From the NCBI RefSeq assembly GCF_036417845.1, contig NC_089978.1:137014288-137078287 (forward strand): 64,000 bases of DNA, given 5' to 3'. A model generated the notes under the pieces. The model saw only the letters and a list, made by a program, of their open reading frames with translations. It made no database searches and was not told where the DNA came from. Source of the DNA: Apteryx mantelli (Eukaryota > Chordata > Aves > Apterygiformes > Apterygidae). Both the position numbers and the translations under genes were made by a program. Positions 35,801 through 44,225 of this stretch are shown here, one piece after another (the first letter of the stretch is position 1; every line of letters begins with the position of its first letter).

Positions 35801-38800
35801 CTGATTTACAATAGTTAAATATTTGTCACTACTTCAGAGGAAGAGATTCTACTTCAGAGTTGGAATCACAGAAAAGAAGACAAGTGGATTTCTTTCATCC
35901 ATAATCTGTGGCAAAGATGCTACATCTATTGAGAGTTTCGGTGGAAACTGTAGGAAACAACAGTATGTCATTTTGAAGAGTGGTTTTTGATCATGTAGTT
36001 AAATACTGTGCTGTTATGCTCTCCATTAAGGGCAGAGAGAAACCTGTATATTCATTCCTAGTACTGCCAGCCAGTGTTGATCCTGAAACATTCAACCATT
36101 CTTTCATCTTGTTGGCTTGGCCTTTCTGTGGCATCATTTATCTAAGGCAGATGGTAGTTTTTTTCCAGGTGGAAATACGCATGCATAAAGGCAGAGTGGC
36201 ATCAGCGTCCGAGTATTGTGCTAAGTGGAAAATGGAACTTGATTTGGTGAAATAAATGGGGAAATGATTTATTTTATTCCTTTTCCACTCATCTTCATCC
36301 TCCATGTGCCCGACATAGCAAGTTAACTGCCAGGGGAACTGGAGTGAGGAGAAATACTGGATATTATTACACAGCACTTCTAATGGTCTTGGTATCGCTC
36401 TTGGCAAAGCGATAAGTTCTTCTGTGGCCATAAGTCTGTGACGTGGGAGCTGCTGGTGAGTGGTATGGTACAGAGATCCTAGATCACCCAGCCTGACTTT
36501 CAGAGCCAAACTTTTGACTTGAAAGGAATGGCAATGTAGTGACTTTCTGGCTTCTTGCAGGTATTCTGCTATAGTTAAGTACTCAAACTCATTTGCTGTA
36601 AGAAGCAGTCCTGCACTCTATTTTCCCCATTGCTGCTCATCCTCTCAACAGATGCTCTTTGTGTGAATGCATACTAGCATTTCTGAACCACGTCTGGGAA
36701 CTGATCCCACTGAGAACTAACTGAGCAGTTCCTCGGTTGGTTTTGTGCTACAGCTACACAAAAGTTTCTGCCAGCACAAGAGGGATGGGGAGGCACAAAC
36801 TGCTGTGGGACAGTGAGACTGCTTTTGGTGGCAGGACCACCTTCATGTTCATCAAACTACAGCTTTGAGGTGTGGTTTCCCAAAACGCTCGAGCCATGCT
36901 GAGCCTGTGCTTCTATCGAAATAGACAGCCTTGCACCCTCAACTTTTGTGTGTGTGTTCTCACCTCTTCCTTCCCCTGCATCCACGTGGAGATTCAGGTG
37001 AGCTTTTTTGTCTGACTAACCCACCAAAACAAGAAAGTGTTTCAGCTGGGATCAGCTCTCTGGTCTAATTGCAGAGTTGCACAATTGCTAGTGGTGGCAC
37101 AAGGACAGCAGCAGGCGTGTGTGGCTGTGTATGGGCAGACAGCTGCATTGCTGCTTTCTACTAGCAACACAGATGTAGATTGACTTAAACCTCTTGTGAA
37201 ATTGCCACTTTAGAGAAATAAGCTAACAGTATTGTCTCATGGTAGAAAGGACAGGTATTGTGTATGGCAAAGAAAAGGGAGTTTCATTATTGAGGTGCTT
37301 CAGTTCCCAGGCTAACATTGCCTGTCTTAGAGGCTACTCTAGATTTTGGATAAAAAAGTCACCACTGACACTAGATAGGAAAAACATGCTAGAATTGCAT
37401 TTAATACAGAGTCCTTTTTGCACTGTGGACAGGGCAATAGAATGCATTATAGCAGAAACACTATTTCTTGTTTCCTGTTTCCCTCAACTCAGCAGGAAGA
37501 ATAGAATAGACTGAAATAACCCAGGGGAACTGGTCATTGGTTTTCGGGTAGTGTAAGTTAGCACCTGAGCTTACTGAGTACAGACAAGCTCTACCCTCTT
37601 AGTTTTGAAAGGGAGGAAGCCGAGCTGGGCATTCCCACCTGCTTTTTATTTCCAGGGTGCAAGTAAACCTTGCTGCTCTTCTTTTCGTAAGCAGGGTTAG
37701 AATGACCCCTGGTGGAAGTTTGAGGGAGCCATATGTTGGGAGTTAAGGAGTCACATCTCAACATGAGGCTTCAGCTGACCGATGGTAGGGACCTGCATTT
37801 GAAAACTGGCCAACTGGGTTTGGGCTTAGGTGGAACTGGGTTGGATCCATCATCAAGCTACCTTCCTCATGTTGCATCCTGTCTACTTATATTCTTCATA
37901 CCATAGTCAGGATCACCATATCTAATGCTCTTCCTTCACTCCCATTTTCCTTCTCCTTGCTCTCTTTCCCCTCACTGCATCTCCAGAATGGAAAAAAAAG
38001 CTTTTTTGCAATTGCTGTACCCTTAACTTTCCTCCTCAGGGAGGCAGCCTAGTCTAGCCTATCTGTCACATTGCCCTGTCTCTACAATGTCCTCCTGTCT
38101 GCCCTCCATGTGCTTCTTGAGTACCTGCATGTCATCCTGGCACTGTCCCATTATGGTAAATATCAGCTAAGGCAACAGACTGTGTTGTATGTTTTTAAAG
38201 ATCAGAGTATATTCCACTAGATTTCCTCAAAGTATATGCAAATCCCCACCACCATTTTCCAAACTGGGAACTGGATTTTAGTGCATGTTTTTTACCTTTC
38301 CTCTACTTGTTTGATGCTCATTAATCTGATTAAGGATCTTTGGGCACTCCAATACCTTCCGATCTTGGCCAAGCAAAACTCCTTTAGGTCATGGTAAAGA
38401 CCACCACACTTGATAACCATCTATTCTTCTTGCCTTTTTTCTTTTTCTTCTTCTTCTTTTGCAGGCTGATTTGAACACCAAAATTGAAGATGAATCCAGA
38501 TCTTTCTATGGTGTTTCCAGCCAATATGAGAGCCCTGAAAACATGGTCATTACCTGTTCCACTAAAGTATGCTCCTTTGGAAAGCAGGTGGTGGAGAAAG
38601 TGGAGGTATGCAGCAGTCACCTGGGTGCAAGGCTCTCTCAGGGCTGCTGTTCTGTTGCTGCAAGTACTTGCATGCTGCATATATCTCAAGGCAAAATGTA
38701 TCCCATGCTTTTTGTTAGGGAGGTGGACTGGAGAAGCACTGACATTCATGCCATAGATTGTTATTTCTGAGACATGCAAGTGTAAGAATGCTCCAGCCTG

Positions 38801-41800
38801 CAACGTGGCCCTTTCTCAAGACTTCATTGAAGGTCTGGTACTGTTTGCTGCTTTTTCCTTGAGTCTCAGCTTCTGAAAACATGTGAATACATGAGACTCA
38901 GCTTCTTGGGAGCAGAGAGAAGCTGGGAAACCTGGGCCCATGTCTTTGTAGTCCAGAAAGCTGAAAGCAAGTAGACAACACCTCATTCTCATCAGTGGTT
39001 TTAAACAGATCATTTATAGGGTATAGTCACAAATTAATAGATTGTAATCATTTATAGACTATAGGTTTATGATTTTGAGGCTTTTGTTAGTGCTTGTATA
39101 CTTACAGCTCTAGCAACAGTGGGGCTGCTTAATTTTATATATATCTGGTATTGAAGAAATTCTTCTTTCTGATGCCAGATTCACTTGCTAAGACAGCTGC
39201 TCTGACTCCCTGTTGCCTTCTTTCTCAAGAAGCTTTTAGGTGCCGAAGGACAGTTCTGTTCACAAAACTGTGCATTCTAGTGTCAGTAATCAGCTCTAAG
39301 CTACATTCTTCCCCAGGACCCATCTCCAGCCACATGATAGCATGCCTGAAGTCTGGTTATGAATTTCTGTGTGGTCATATGATGGGATACATAAGCCAAG
39401 GAAGGGTATCATGGTGCATGAGAGAGGACATCAATCTTGTAGAATGAAAGGAGGTAAAAGGCATTTAAGGGTTCGCTGTGAAATGATAAAATCCAGTGTC
39501 AGCTTCTGTTCAAAGGAAGATGAAATATACAGGAGCTAAGATGTGAATGTGAGGAAAAATCCCTCTGTGTAACAGTAGCCAGACCCAAGGCCCTGTATGT
39601 GCCATCCCCTCTTCTGAAGGGTAGCACAGAAGGCTCTAGTCCTCCCCAGCTGTGAAGCTCCCTGAGCGTATGATTACCATCATTACTAGGAGCTTCCTAT
39701 TCTTGCTAAGAGCAGTCATTTTTAACTTTTTTAGTTTACTGACACCTAATGCTTTTCCAGTAGAAATGCAGACCCTAATATAGCTGACAATTGGTTTGCT
39801 CCTCTTAGTTACCTTTCACAGCTCCTTGGCAGTTTTACACTTGTAAGCTGGAACCCATTGTTCTTAAAAAAAAACAAAACAAAACAAACAAAAAAAAAAG
39901 TTGAAGAAATCAGAGGACTCAAGCAGACTGGCCTTGCTGTGGAGTACTGTAGAGGAATGATTAATCAGCTCATTAACATTAGCAAAATGACTTGAAAATG
40001 TTGCGGTAATTTTTCCTGTTCAGAGTCCCTTTATGTGATTAATGTGATAACCTTAACCCCGCACCCCACATGCCCCTTTTCTGTTTTACGTTGCAGACAG
40101 AGTATGCACACTATGAAAATGGACACTATTCCTATCGCATCCACCGCTCCCCTCTCTGTGAATATATGATTAACTTCATCCATAAACTCAAGCACCTCCC
40201 TGAGAAGTATATGATGAACAGTGTGCTGGAGAACTTTACTATTTTACAGGTGGGACATTGAACTGTTTTTGCTGAAGTTTAGAAACATAAAAGCCCCATG
40301 TAGGGGTTCACAGTTATGAGTCAAAGCAGATTTCCTTTTACAGCTCAGTATCTAACTGCACTTAGTTATATCATGCAGATTGCACCTCAGGACAATTTAT
40401 GGATCTCTAGAGAGCATAGCTCATACAGAGAAGCAGCAGAAAAAAATGAGAGCCCTGAGTAAGAGCAAGAAAAAGGAAAGATGAAAGGAGAACTGCTGAG
40501 ACAGAGAGATACAGGAAGAACGAGGATGCAAAAGTTGCAATAATAAAAATGCTTGTTCCATTATTAGACAGACATTGAGGCCCCTTTTGCAAGGTAAAAA
40601 AGCAAGAATACTATCAAGTGGCCATACGGTTTTGGCATGGAGAGAATTTTCCATCCTGAGTAGGCAGAAGAAAAAGGTTGCTTCCTCAGGTCCATCCTGA
40701 ACCTGGAAAGAATGTAGAGGAAGGAGCATGTTGTGGGAAGCACTGTGACACCTTCATGAAGTGCTGCAGCCTCTAGGTAGGGCAGTACTATAAGGCTACA
40801 GTAACTAGATTTCCATTATTGTCTGTGTAGCCTTTCCAGGCTCTGAAAAGCCTAAATTGGGGGAAGAAGGCAAAGATAGCTTAAAAGGTATATTTTCTTA
40901 ACGGGCTGTGAGTTCTGTCCTCACCTCCACAAGGTGTGCCACAGATCTTCCCCCAGAGAACCTGAGGTTGGGTAAGTGGAAGAAACGGTAGAAGCTATAT
41001 GAAAGAATGGAAATCAAGTGGTCTTCATTCCATCTGCTGAAGATCCTGTGGGACTTCAGGCAATTCATTTCACTGCCCTGTGGCTCAGGTACTTCAACTA
41101 TAAAACAAGGCTGATAGCATCCGTATACCCCACAGGGCTTTAGAAGGCTTTGCTCTTTCATGTTTGTACCAAGCTCTTAGTGCCTGGAAGAAAAGATGAA
41201 TGTAAATGCTATGGGTTTTTTTTCAGGTGAGCAAAGGTATGAAATGGGCAGAGCCAGAGAGATGAAAGGCCTGTGTGCTGCAATTCATATTGAGGAATGC
41301 TGTAACTGCTTTCTGCACGCATCATTCCTCAGCCAGCCCTGGGCTTGCTCTAGATTTATGAACGAAGCTGTCATATAGATATATGTCCTCTGGGACTTTA
41401 TGTTCTGAATAATCTCATGGCCTTCTCTCACCTGCAGTCACAGAGAAGCATATTTCATGTGGGTGCTGGCATGGCCTTTCACATATTTCCGTTGTAATTT
41501 TGCAGTCCTGCTCTCTGAGCGGCAGGCTGAGAATTTTCCACCCCCCCAACAGAGAGGTGAAAAATGGTCATTCTTAATGCAAGGCATGCTGCTAGACCTC
41601 AGTTCCCACTGCCAAGTTCTGAGGCAAGTCTAATTATACTTTTTCTAGACCCTTTTATGAGTTTAGATACCCCTACTTTCACAATCATAGTTTATCTTGC
41701 TTTGTACATTGCTCTGTATCTAGCACTGAGATTTCAGAGCCCATTTTGGTGTAGATCTTCCAAAGGGGCTCTGGTGCCTTACCATTCCCAGATGCAGATA

Positions 41801-43116
41801 ATTCACAACTCTACAGAGGGAAGGAGAAGTGTTAGTTCAGCTGCAAAACCAATCATAAAGTAAGGAAAGAAAAAAAAATAGACTAAAATCAAGCTGCTAA
41901 AATTAATAAGCAAGTCTGAAAGCATCTGTTTTCTTTCTGTTTTCACAAGGGTGGCTGGGCTTTGGTACAGTACAAGCCTCCAGCTGGTATCCTTTTCTTC
42001 TGCAGATGAGTCAGTGCTACTCCTGATCAAAATGTTGCTCCTCCAGCAGGAAAGAACTGCTTGAATCTTAAGCTGTGGCACAAACCTGAATTATGAGAGT
42101 GTGCAAAGGCCTGTGGTGTCAGACATACGGGAGAACGGAAAGCTGAGCTAGAAGCTCTGAGTGCAACATTTCACCTGTCCCTGCTATGTAGTGTAGGCAG
42201 TGAGTGCTTCTGAAGCTTAGACAGCACTGCTCCATCACCAGACTGCATTGCAGTTCAGTGACACTGGACTAGGTTGCAGAGGTTCCAAAGGTACCACAGA
42301 GAAAGAAGCACAAAAAGAGAAGCAAGCTTCTGTAAGAATACATGAGTATAATAGTCATTATTCTCCTGACATCTACAGCGTATGGAATGGGAGGTGTAAA
42401 GAAGTCAGACTTCTATGTCTCCTGTATAATGAGAAATACTCTGTGATCCTCACAGTCTATGTCTACCACTGACAAGCAGGAACAGATGGAGGGAAGGAAC
42501 TGTTCATGGCTGTGGTATATCATCACATGAGCAGGAGCAGATGTGCCACAGCAAATGACGTCTCAAAACCCAAAGAACAGAGCAAAGAGAGGTTTTCCAC
42601 AAAGCACCTTCTCTCTCCTGAAATCTGCAACACAAAGGGGTGGGGAGCAGGGTAACTTGCTGTCTCTTCAAGCAAGGGAACCACATGCTTGCTCCTGGGC
42701 CCAATAAACCCACTTCCCTGTCACTGCTTGATTTCAATTTTCTTTCCTCCACAGTGGACTCTGCTCACCTCCCTGTCTTTTCACTGCACTGTAGTCTTGA
42801 TGCTTGGAAAGGGCTTAAAGGGTTTCCTTTGCTGGTTGTGTGGGCACGTGAATTGAGAGTTATGGCGGCTGAGCTGTGTACCATTCCTGTGATTCTCTGT
42901 TCTTTGCCTATTATTGACTTTTTGCTCTATGTTAAATGTATTGCAATTTGTAAGCAGCACAATAGCAGTTGCCATCTCAGCTTCCTCTCCATTTCTGTCT
43001 AGGTTGTGACAAACAGGGACACACAGGAGATCTTGCTGTGCATAGCATATGTTTTTGAGGTGTCAACTAGTGACCACGGTGCCCAGCATCACATCTACCG
43101 GCTGGTGAAGGACTAG
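2601..43116 (+). CDS. TEAD4: TEAD4, TEA-domain transcription factor (11 coding exons, spliced)
   Basis: Nuclear transcription factor that binds MCAT-type DNA (CATTCC) and recruits YAP/TAZ or VGLL co-activators at the end of the Hippo pathway. The join is 2601-2826, 21345-21409, 22356-22418, 26257-26391, 27231-27274, 29917-29972, 30700-30830, 32145-32318, 38465-38605, 40097-40249 and 43003-43116. All introns are GT-AG and all phases agree, giving 433 codons plus TAG; human TEAD4 has 434. The TEA domain spans about residues 39-114, a proline-rich linker about 140-215, and the YAP-binding domain about 217-433. Counterparts of known human residues are present: K296 and W298 (human K297, W299) and Y428 (Y429) at the YAP interface, and C366 (C367), the palmitoylated cysteine, in SPLCEYM. 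The paralogue call rests on the N-terminus, the [11 protein letters not shown] linker and the C-terminus, which match TEAD4 better than TEAD1-3. The start is the UUG at 2601. 5' UTR exons lie outside the window. Confidence 0.95.
6959..7003 (+). repeat. ~22-bp tandem duplication
   Basis: GTTAAAACCTGAAGCTTTTG and GTTAAAACCTGAACCTTTG, each followed by CA, lie directly side by side with two differences. Confidence 0.8.
8960..9440 (+). mobile_element. Old CR1-like LINE 3' region
   Basis: Segments such as AGGAGGAAAGATTAAAGTAG, AAAAATATCTGAAGGGTGTT and the following GGAGGGACAGGGATTATTTT follow the order of CR1 3' ends, but with many changes and no clear octamer tail. It is probably an ancient subfamily shared with reptiles. 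Confidence 0.6.
10745..10865 (-). mobile_element. CR1 LINE 3' tail, minus strand
   Basis: AGAATCATATAAAACAGGCC then GGAAGGGACCTTCAAACATC and TAGTCCATTCCTG resemble the reversed 3' end of an older CR1 subfamily. It is short and diverged. Confidence 0.7.
13246..13267 (+). repeat. (ATT)n microsatellite
   Basis: Five to six ATT units directly before the CR1 fragment that starts at 13,268. Confidence 0.9.
13268..13828 (+). mobile_element. CR1 LINE 3' fragment
   Basis: The end of CR1 ORF2 and its 3' UTR. An open stretch at 13,398-13,745 encodes the conserved C-terminus ([19 protein letters not shown] and so on). It ends with two ATTCTGTG octamers at 13,810-13,827, the hallmark CR1 terminus. It is strongly similar to 58,745-59,252, so both belong to the same or close subfamilies. 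It is preceded immediately by an (ATT)n run. Confidence 0.93.
17390..18720 (-). mobile_element. LTR-type endogenous retroelement remnant, minus strand
   Basis: Read on the minus strand it shows, in order, a region with TTTTGGTAGCAG near 18,600, a block of AGACACA-type repeats (18,180-18,430), a ~49-bp minisatellite (17,850-18,160), a purine-rich stretch, an AATAAA at about 17,553-17,558 and a terminal part with TTTTGCCCATAACAG. This order and the terminal motif resemble a widespread avian LTR family that I recall but cannot name with certainty. No viral coding region is visible; the open frames across it are shadows of the repeats. Boundaries are approximate. Confidence 0.6.
17850..18160 (-). 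repeat. ~49-bp minisatellite inside the LTR remnant
   Basis: About six imperfect copies of a 48-50 base unit, each with a variant of CACAGGCTGCAGTCCCTTC then GGGTGTGCCTGC in plus-strand reading (for example at 17,869, 17,920, 17,969, 18,018, 18,063 and 18,112). Copies differ at many positions, so the array is not young. Confidence 0.8.
20768..20803. repeat. Duplicated near-palindrome
   Basis: TATGGGAGCTCCCCATA occurs twice in succession. Each copy is a near-perfect palindrome centred on a GAGCTC site. Confidence 0.85.
21345..21409 (+). CDS. TEAD4: TEAD4 coding exon 2 (TEA domain helix 2)
   Basis: A 65-bp exon between TTCCAG and GTAAGTG. With the base carried from the previous exon it encodes G76 through Q97 ([20 protein letters not shown], then KQ). 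This is the second helix and basic loop of the TEA domain and is essentially invariant across TEAD proteins. It ends in phase 0. Confidence 0.97.
21410..22355 (+). other. TEAD4 intron (946 bp)
   Basis: GTAAGT...TGCAG intron between the helix-2 and helix-3 exons of the TEA domain. It contains a CR1 3' tail (21,835-21,934) and otherwise nothing recognised. Confidence 0.9.
21835..21934 (+). mobile_element. CR1 LINE 3' tail
   Basis: CTGGACCTGCTTTGAGTAGG, GGCCTCCATAGGTCCTTC and a terminal ATTCTATG-ATTCTGTG pair at 21,917-21,932 are the CR1 end. Only about 100 bases remain. Confidence 0.85.
22356..22418 (+). CDS. TEAD4: TEAD4 coding exon 3 (TEA recognition helix)
   Basis: A 63-bp, phase 0-0 exon between TGCAG and GTATGA. 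It encodes [20 protein letters not shown] plus K, residues 98-118. In the family this is the DNA-recognition helix 3 with the basic nuclear-localisation stretch ARRKAR. It is identical to human TEAD4 at every position I can recall. Confidence 0.97.
22419..26256 (+). other. TEAD4 intron (3.8 kb)
   Basis: GTATGA...CCATAG intron. The only structure noted is a spaced duplication of a GAGGGGGTTATGG-type segment near 22,730-22,830. Open frames such as 24,004-24,315 show no homology I recognise and look like chance. Confidence 0.9.
26257..26391 (+). CDS. TEAD4: TEAD4 coding exon 4 (post-TEA linker)
   Basis: A 135-bp, phase 0-0 exon between CCATAG and GTGAGT, encoding residues 119-163. It opens with [17 protein letters not shown] and then [11 protein letters not shown], the characteristic TEAD4 stretch. 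The end ([16 protein letters not shown]) is proline-richer than the human MALARGPGRPAVSG segment, so this is where the bird and mammal proteins diverge most. Confidence 0.94.
26392..27230 (+). other. TEAD4 intron (0.84 kb)
   Basis: GTGAGT...TTGCAG intron. No repeat or gene was recognised. Confidence 0.9.
27231..27274 (+). CDS. TEAD4: TEAD4 coding exon 5 (linker)
   Basis: A 44-bp exon between CTCTTGCAG and GTGAGT, encoding [14 protein letters not shown] plus two bases of an Asp codon. It matches human [15 protein letters not shown] at the same place in the protein. It enters at phase 0 and leaves at phase 2, which is required by the next exon. Confidence 0.92.
27858..28400 (-). repeat. ~170-195-bp tandem repeat in the LTR element
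   Basis: Three successive units begin near 27,860, 28,056 and 28,226. Each has TGGAT-CC-AGTAGCTGG, then AGTCCATCCAGTAGCTGG, a CCCAGTTG block, CAGCCCCACTCCAGT and a CA-rich microsatellite end. A fourth, degenerate unit may precede them from 27,565. Confidence 0.75.
28311..28350. repeat. Compound microsatellite (ACAG)n(CA)n(CG)n
   Basis: Three ACAG units, about nine CA units and five CG units in direct succession. From 28,323 the run alternates purine and pyrimidine for about 28 bases. Confidence 0.95.
29917..29972 (+). CDS. TEAD4: TEAD4 coding exon 6 (proline-rich linker)
   Basis: A 56-bp exon between TTCTGTAG and GTAGGT. One base completes D178, then [18 protein letters not shown], then one base of a Gly codon. 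It corresponds to human [18 protein letters not shown]. The proline- and glutamine-rich composition is typical of the flexible TEAD segment between the DNA- and YAP-binding domains. Confidence 0.94.
29973..30699 (+). other. TEAD4 intron (0.73 kb)
   Basis: GTAGGT...CTTAG intron within the linker region. Nothing else was recognised. Confidence 0.9.
30700..30830 (+). CDS. TEAD4: TEAD4 coding exon 7 (linker to start of YAP-binding domain)
   Basis: A 131-bp exon between GCTTAG and GTAAGA. It begins [20 protein letters not shown], still linker, and passes into the first beta strand of the YAP-binding domain, [20 protein letters not shown] (residues 218-237). It ends QDT in phase 0. Relative to human it lacks some of the PAGPAPSPSAPPAPP prolines, which helps offset the longer exon 4. 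Confidence 0.95.
30831..32144 (+). other. TEAD4 intron (1.3 kb)
   Basis: GTAAGA...TTGCAG intron near the start of the YAP-binding domain. No repeat or gene was recognised. Confidence 0.9.
32145..32318 (+). CDS. TEAD4: TEAD4 coding exon 8 (YAP-binding domain)
   Basis: A 174-bp, phase 0-0 exon between CCTTGCAG and GTAAGG, residues 241-298. It encodes [20 protein letters not shown], the [20 protein letters not shown] segment, then [20 protein letters not shown]296 and W298 at the end correspond to human K297 and W299, which contact YAP. Confidence 0.97.
33359..33407. repeat. (AAT)n/(ATT)n inverted repeat
   Basis: About 50 bases made almost only of A and T. TAATATTATTAATATTAT is followed after a few bases by its reverse complement, so it could form a hairpin or cruciform. 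Confidence 0.85.
38424..38464 (+). promoter_or_regulatory. Extended polypyrimidine tract and acceptor of TEAD4 exon 9
   Basis: About 36 bases of almost pure C/T, including (CTT)n, run straight into TTTTGCAG at 38,464. The tract is longer than at the other acceptors in this gene and would bind U2AF/PTB-type factors strongly. Confidence 0.7.
38465..38605 (+). CDS. TEAD4: TEAD4 coding exon 9 (YAP-binding domain)
   Basis: A 141-bp, phase 0-0 exon after an unusually long pyrimidine tract (38,424-38,460) and before GTATGC, residues 299-345. It contains [40 protein letters not shown] and QVVEKVE. Human has NIEDEGSSFYG, so the DESRS segment is a local substitution patch. Confidence 0.97.
38606..40096 (+). 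other. TEAD4 intron (1.5 kb)
   Basis: GTATGC...TTGCAG intron. It holds an A-rich run with C interruptions at 39,865-39,899 and otherwise nothing recognised. Confidence 0.9.
39865..39899 (+). repeat. A-rich (AAAAC)n run
   Basis: A-only stretches interrupted by single C residues every four to five bases. Not joined to a recognisable SINE or LINE. Confidence 0.85.
40097..40249 (+). CDS. TEAD4: TEAD4 coding exon 10 (YAP-binding domain, palmitoylation cysteine)
   Basis: A 153-bp, phase 0-0 exon between GTTGCAG and GTGGGA, residues 346-396. It encodes [20 protein letters not shown] followed by [20 protein letters not shown] and [12 protein letters not shown]366 in SPLCEYM aligns with human C367, the site of autopalmitoylation in the central lipid pocket. 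Confidence 0.97.
40250..43002 (+). other. TEAD4 intron (2.75 kb)
   Basis: GTGGGA...TCTAG last intron. It contains a MIR-like remnant near 41,030-41,155. No coding sequence was recognised. Confidence 0.9.
41030..41155 (+). repeat. MIR/CORE-SINE-like remnant
   Basis: TGGGACTTCAGGCAATTCAT, TGGCTCAGGTACTTCAACTA and AAAACAAGGCTGATAGCAT follow the order of the MIR 3' half (leader, TCAGTTTCC-type box, AAAATGGGGATAAT-type box). Diverged but ordered. Confidence 0.5.
43003..43116 (+). CDS. TEAD4: TEAD4 terminal coding exon 11
   Basis: Begins after TCTAG and codes [20 protein letters not shown], then [17 protein letters not shown] and TAG at 43114-43116, residues 397-433. Y428 in HIYRLVKD corresponds to human Y429, a key YAP contact whose mutation abolishes binding. 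The terminal residue is D where human has E. Confidence 0.97.
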   Translation, partial: VVTNRDTQEILLCIAYVFEVSTSDHGAQHHIYRLVKD

Positions 43117-43235
43117 AGACTCTCTACCCCAAGTCATCCATGGGATATATGTCTGAAGAAAATGCCCATGCTTGAGCACCCCCCCATACCCCACTGTCAA
43201 CTCGAAAAATAAACTGCAGATATTGTGTATTTTCA
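43117..43235 (+). other. TEAD4: TEAD4 3' UTR (short form)
   Basis: Sequence between the TAG stop and the expected cleavage site about 20 bases after the AATAAA at 43208. It holds no ORF. The end is inferred from the signal and its distance; a longer UTR using a later signal is possible. Confidence 0.55.
43208..43213 (+). terminator. TEAD4: Polyadenylation signal AATAAA for TEAD4
   Basis: A canonical AATAAA 92 bases after the stop codon, the first in the 3' UTR, followed by GT-containing sequence (tattgtgtattttc). Position and motif are seen; use in vivo is inferred. Confidence 0.6.
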
Positions 43236-43539
43236 GAAAAGCACCTCTGAGCTGTTTTATAATTGAGAGGGCCAAATAATAAGTTTGTATCTCCAGGTTT
43301 GTGCAAGTGGGGAAAAGACTTGGAGTCGAAGAAACAGGCAAATAATTGCAAAGGGGTTTAACTACAAACAGCATTCTCTGGGATGTATCCCCCACACTGG
43401 GAAACCAGGCCTCAGAGCAGGCACCGGGTGTGATCATGCAGATAAAAAGACTGGTATGCACCTGAGCATGCAGCTATGGCAGTGGTAGCAGCTTCCACAA
43501 GCTAGACCACTTAAGTACCGGTTGAAAGGGTGTGTGATA

Positions 43540-43680
43540 TGCCCTCTGTGTGTGTGTGCACTCATATGTATAAATTCATAGGTCTACACATGCACAGACA
43601 TACTTCCTATATGTATGTATAGATACATGTACAGTTAGACATTCACGGGCATATGCATATGTGTGTAGAGATGCACATAA
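43540..43680. repeat. Degenerate TG/ATGT-rich simple sequence
   Basis: TGTGTGTGTGTG, CATATGTATAAA, TATATGTATGTATA and related runs in about 140 bases just downstream of TEAD4. Imperfect microsatellite. Confidence 0.65.
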
Positions 43681-44027
43681 TAACCTACACATCTGCCTGT
43701 CTAGCTGTCTGCCTTCGCAGATGGGCAGTCACATCCTCCTTCAGCTATACTGTTGGAGGCTGGACATAGTTTTCCTCTCTTCCATGCACAATAGTGAGAG
43801 GCTAACCTTTCTTCTGCCTTTAAAGCTGACCTTTAAAATGCAGTTGTGCTTAGAAAATTGAGTATGTTAAATCATGTTGTCCTTCTAGCAGATTTCCTCC
43901 ATGTGTCAGATCTGCTGACTTGACTGACTAAATAATTCTTGCTGCTTTTGCTCCTGTTCTCCCTGTGCAGCTCATGGAGGTAGACACTGCTCTTTCCTTG
44001 TGCAGCAGCAAAATAATTGTCTACCAA

Positions 44028-44225
44028 GATTACAGAATCAGAGTACAGTTGACATTGGAAGAGACCTCTGGAGATCATCTGGTCCCACCCTCCTGCTTAA
44101 GCATGGTCAGCTAGAGTAGGTTGCCCAGGGCCATGTCCAGCTGGCTTTTGAATATCTCCAAGGATGGAGACACCACAACCTCTCTGGGCAACCTTTTCCA
44201 GTTTTCAACCACCCTCACAGATCAA
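44028..44225 (-). mobile_element. CR1 LINE 3' fragment, minus strand
   Basis: In plus-strand reading it starts at the reversed CR1 tail (ACAGAATCAGAG) and continues through GAGACCTCTGGAGATCATCT and CACAACCTCTCTGGGCAACC, the reverse complement of the CR1 3' end. Confidence 0.9.

Larger units (their letters stand above)
32319..38464 (+). other. TEAD4 intron (6.1 kb)
   Basis: GTAAGG...TTGCAG intron. It contains an AT-rich inverted repeat (33,359-33,407), a small TTAATTAGGTG duplication near 34,490-34,515, and a long CT-rich tract just before the acceptor. The minus-strand frame at 36,138-36,509 is not recognisable as a gene. Confidence 0.9.

Noticed and set aside
36138..36509. 123-residue minus-strand open frame
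   Set aside because: No family resemblance and no supporting signals; probably chance.
4465..36720. Similar GGGAACTGATCC...AACTAAC segments near 4,470 and 36,695
   Set aside because: Only about 20 bases match with gaps; too short to claim a shared repeat without a search.
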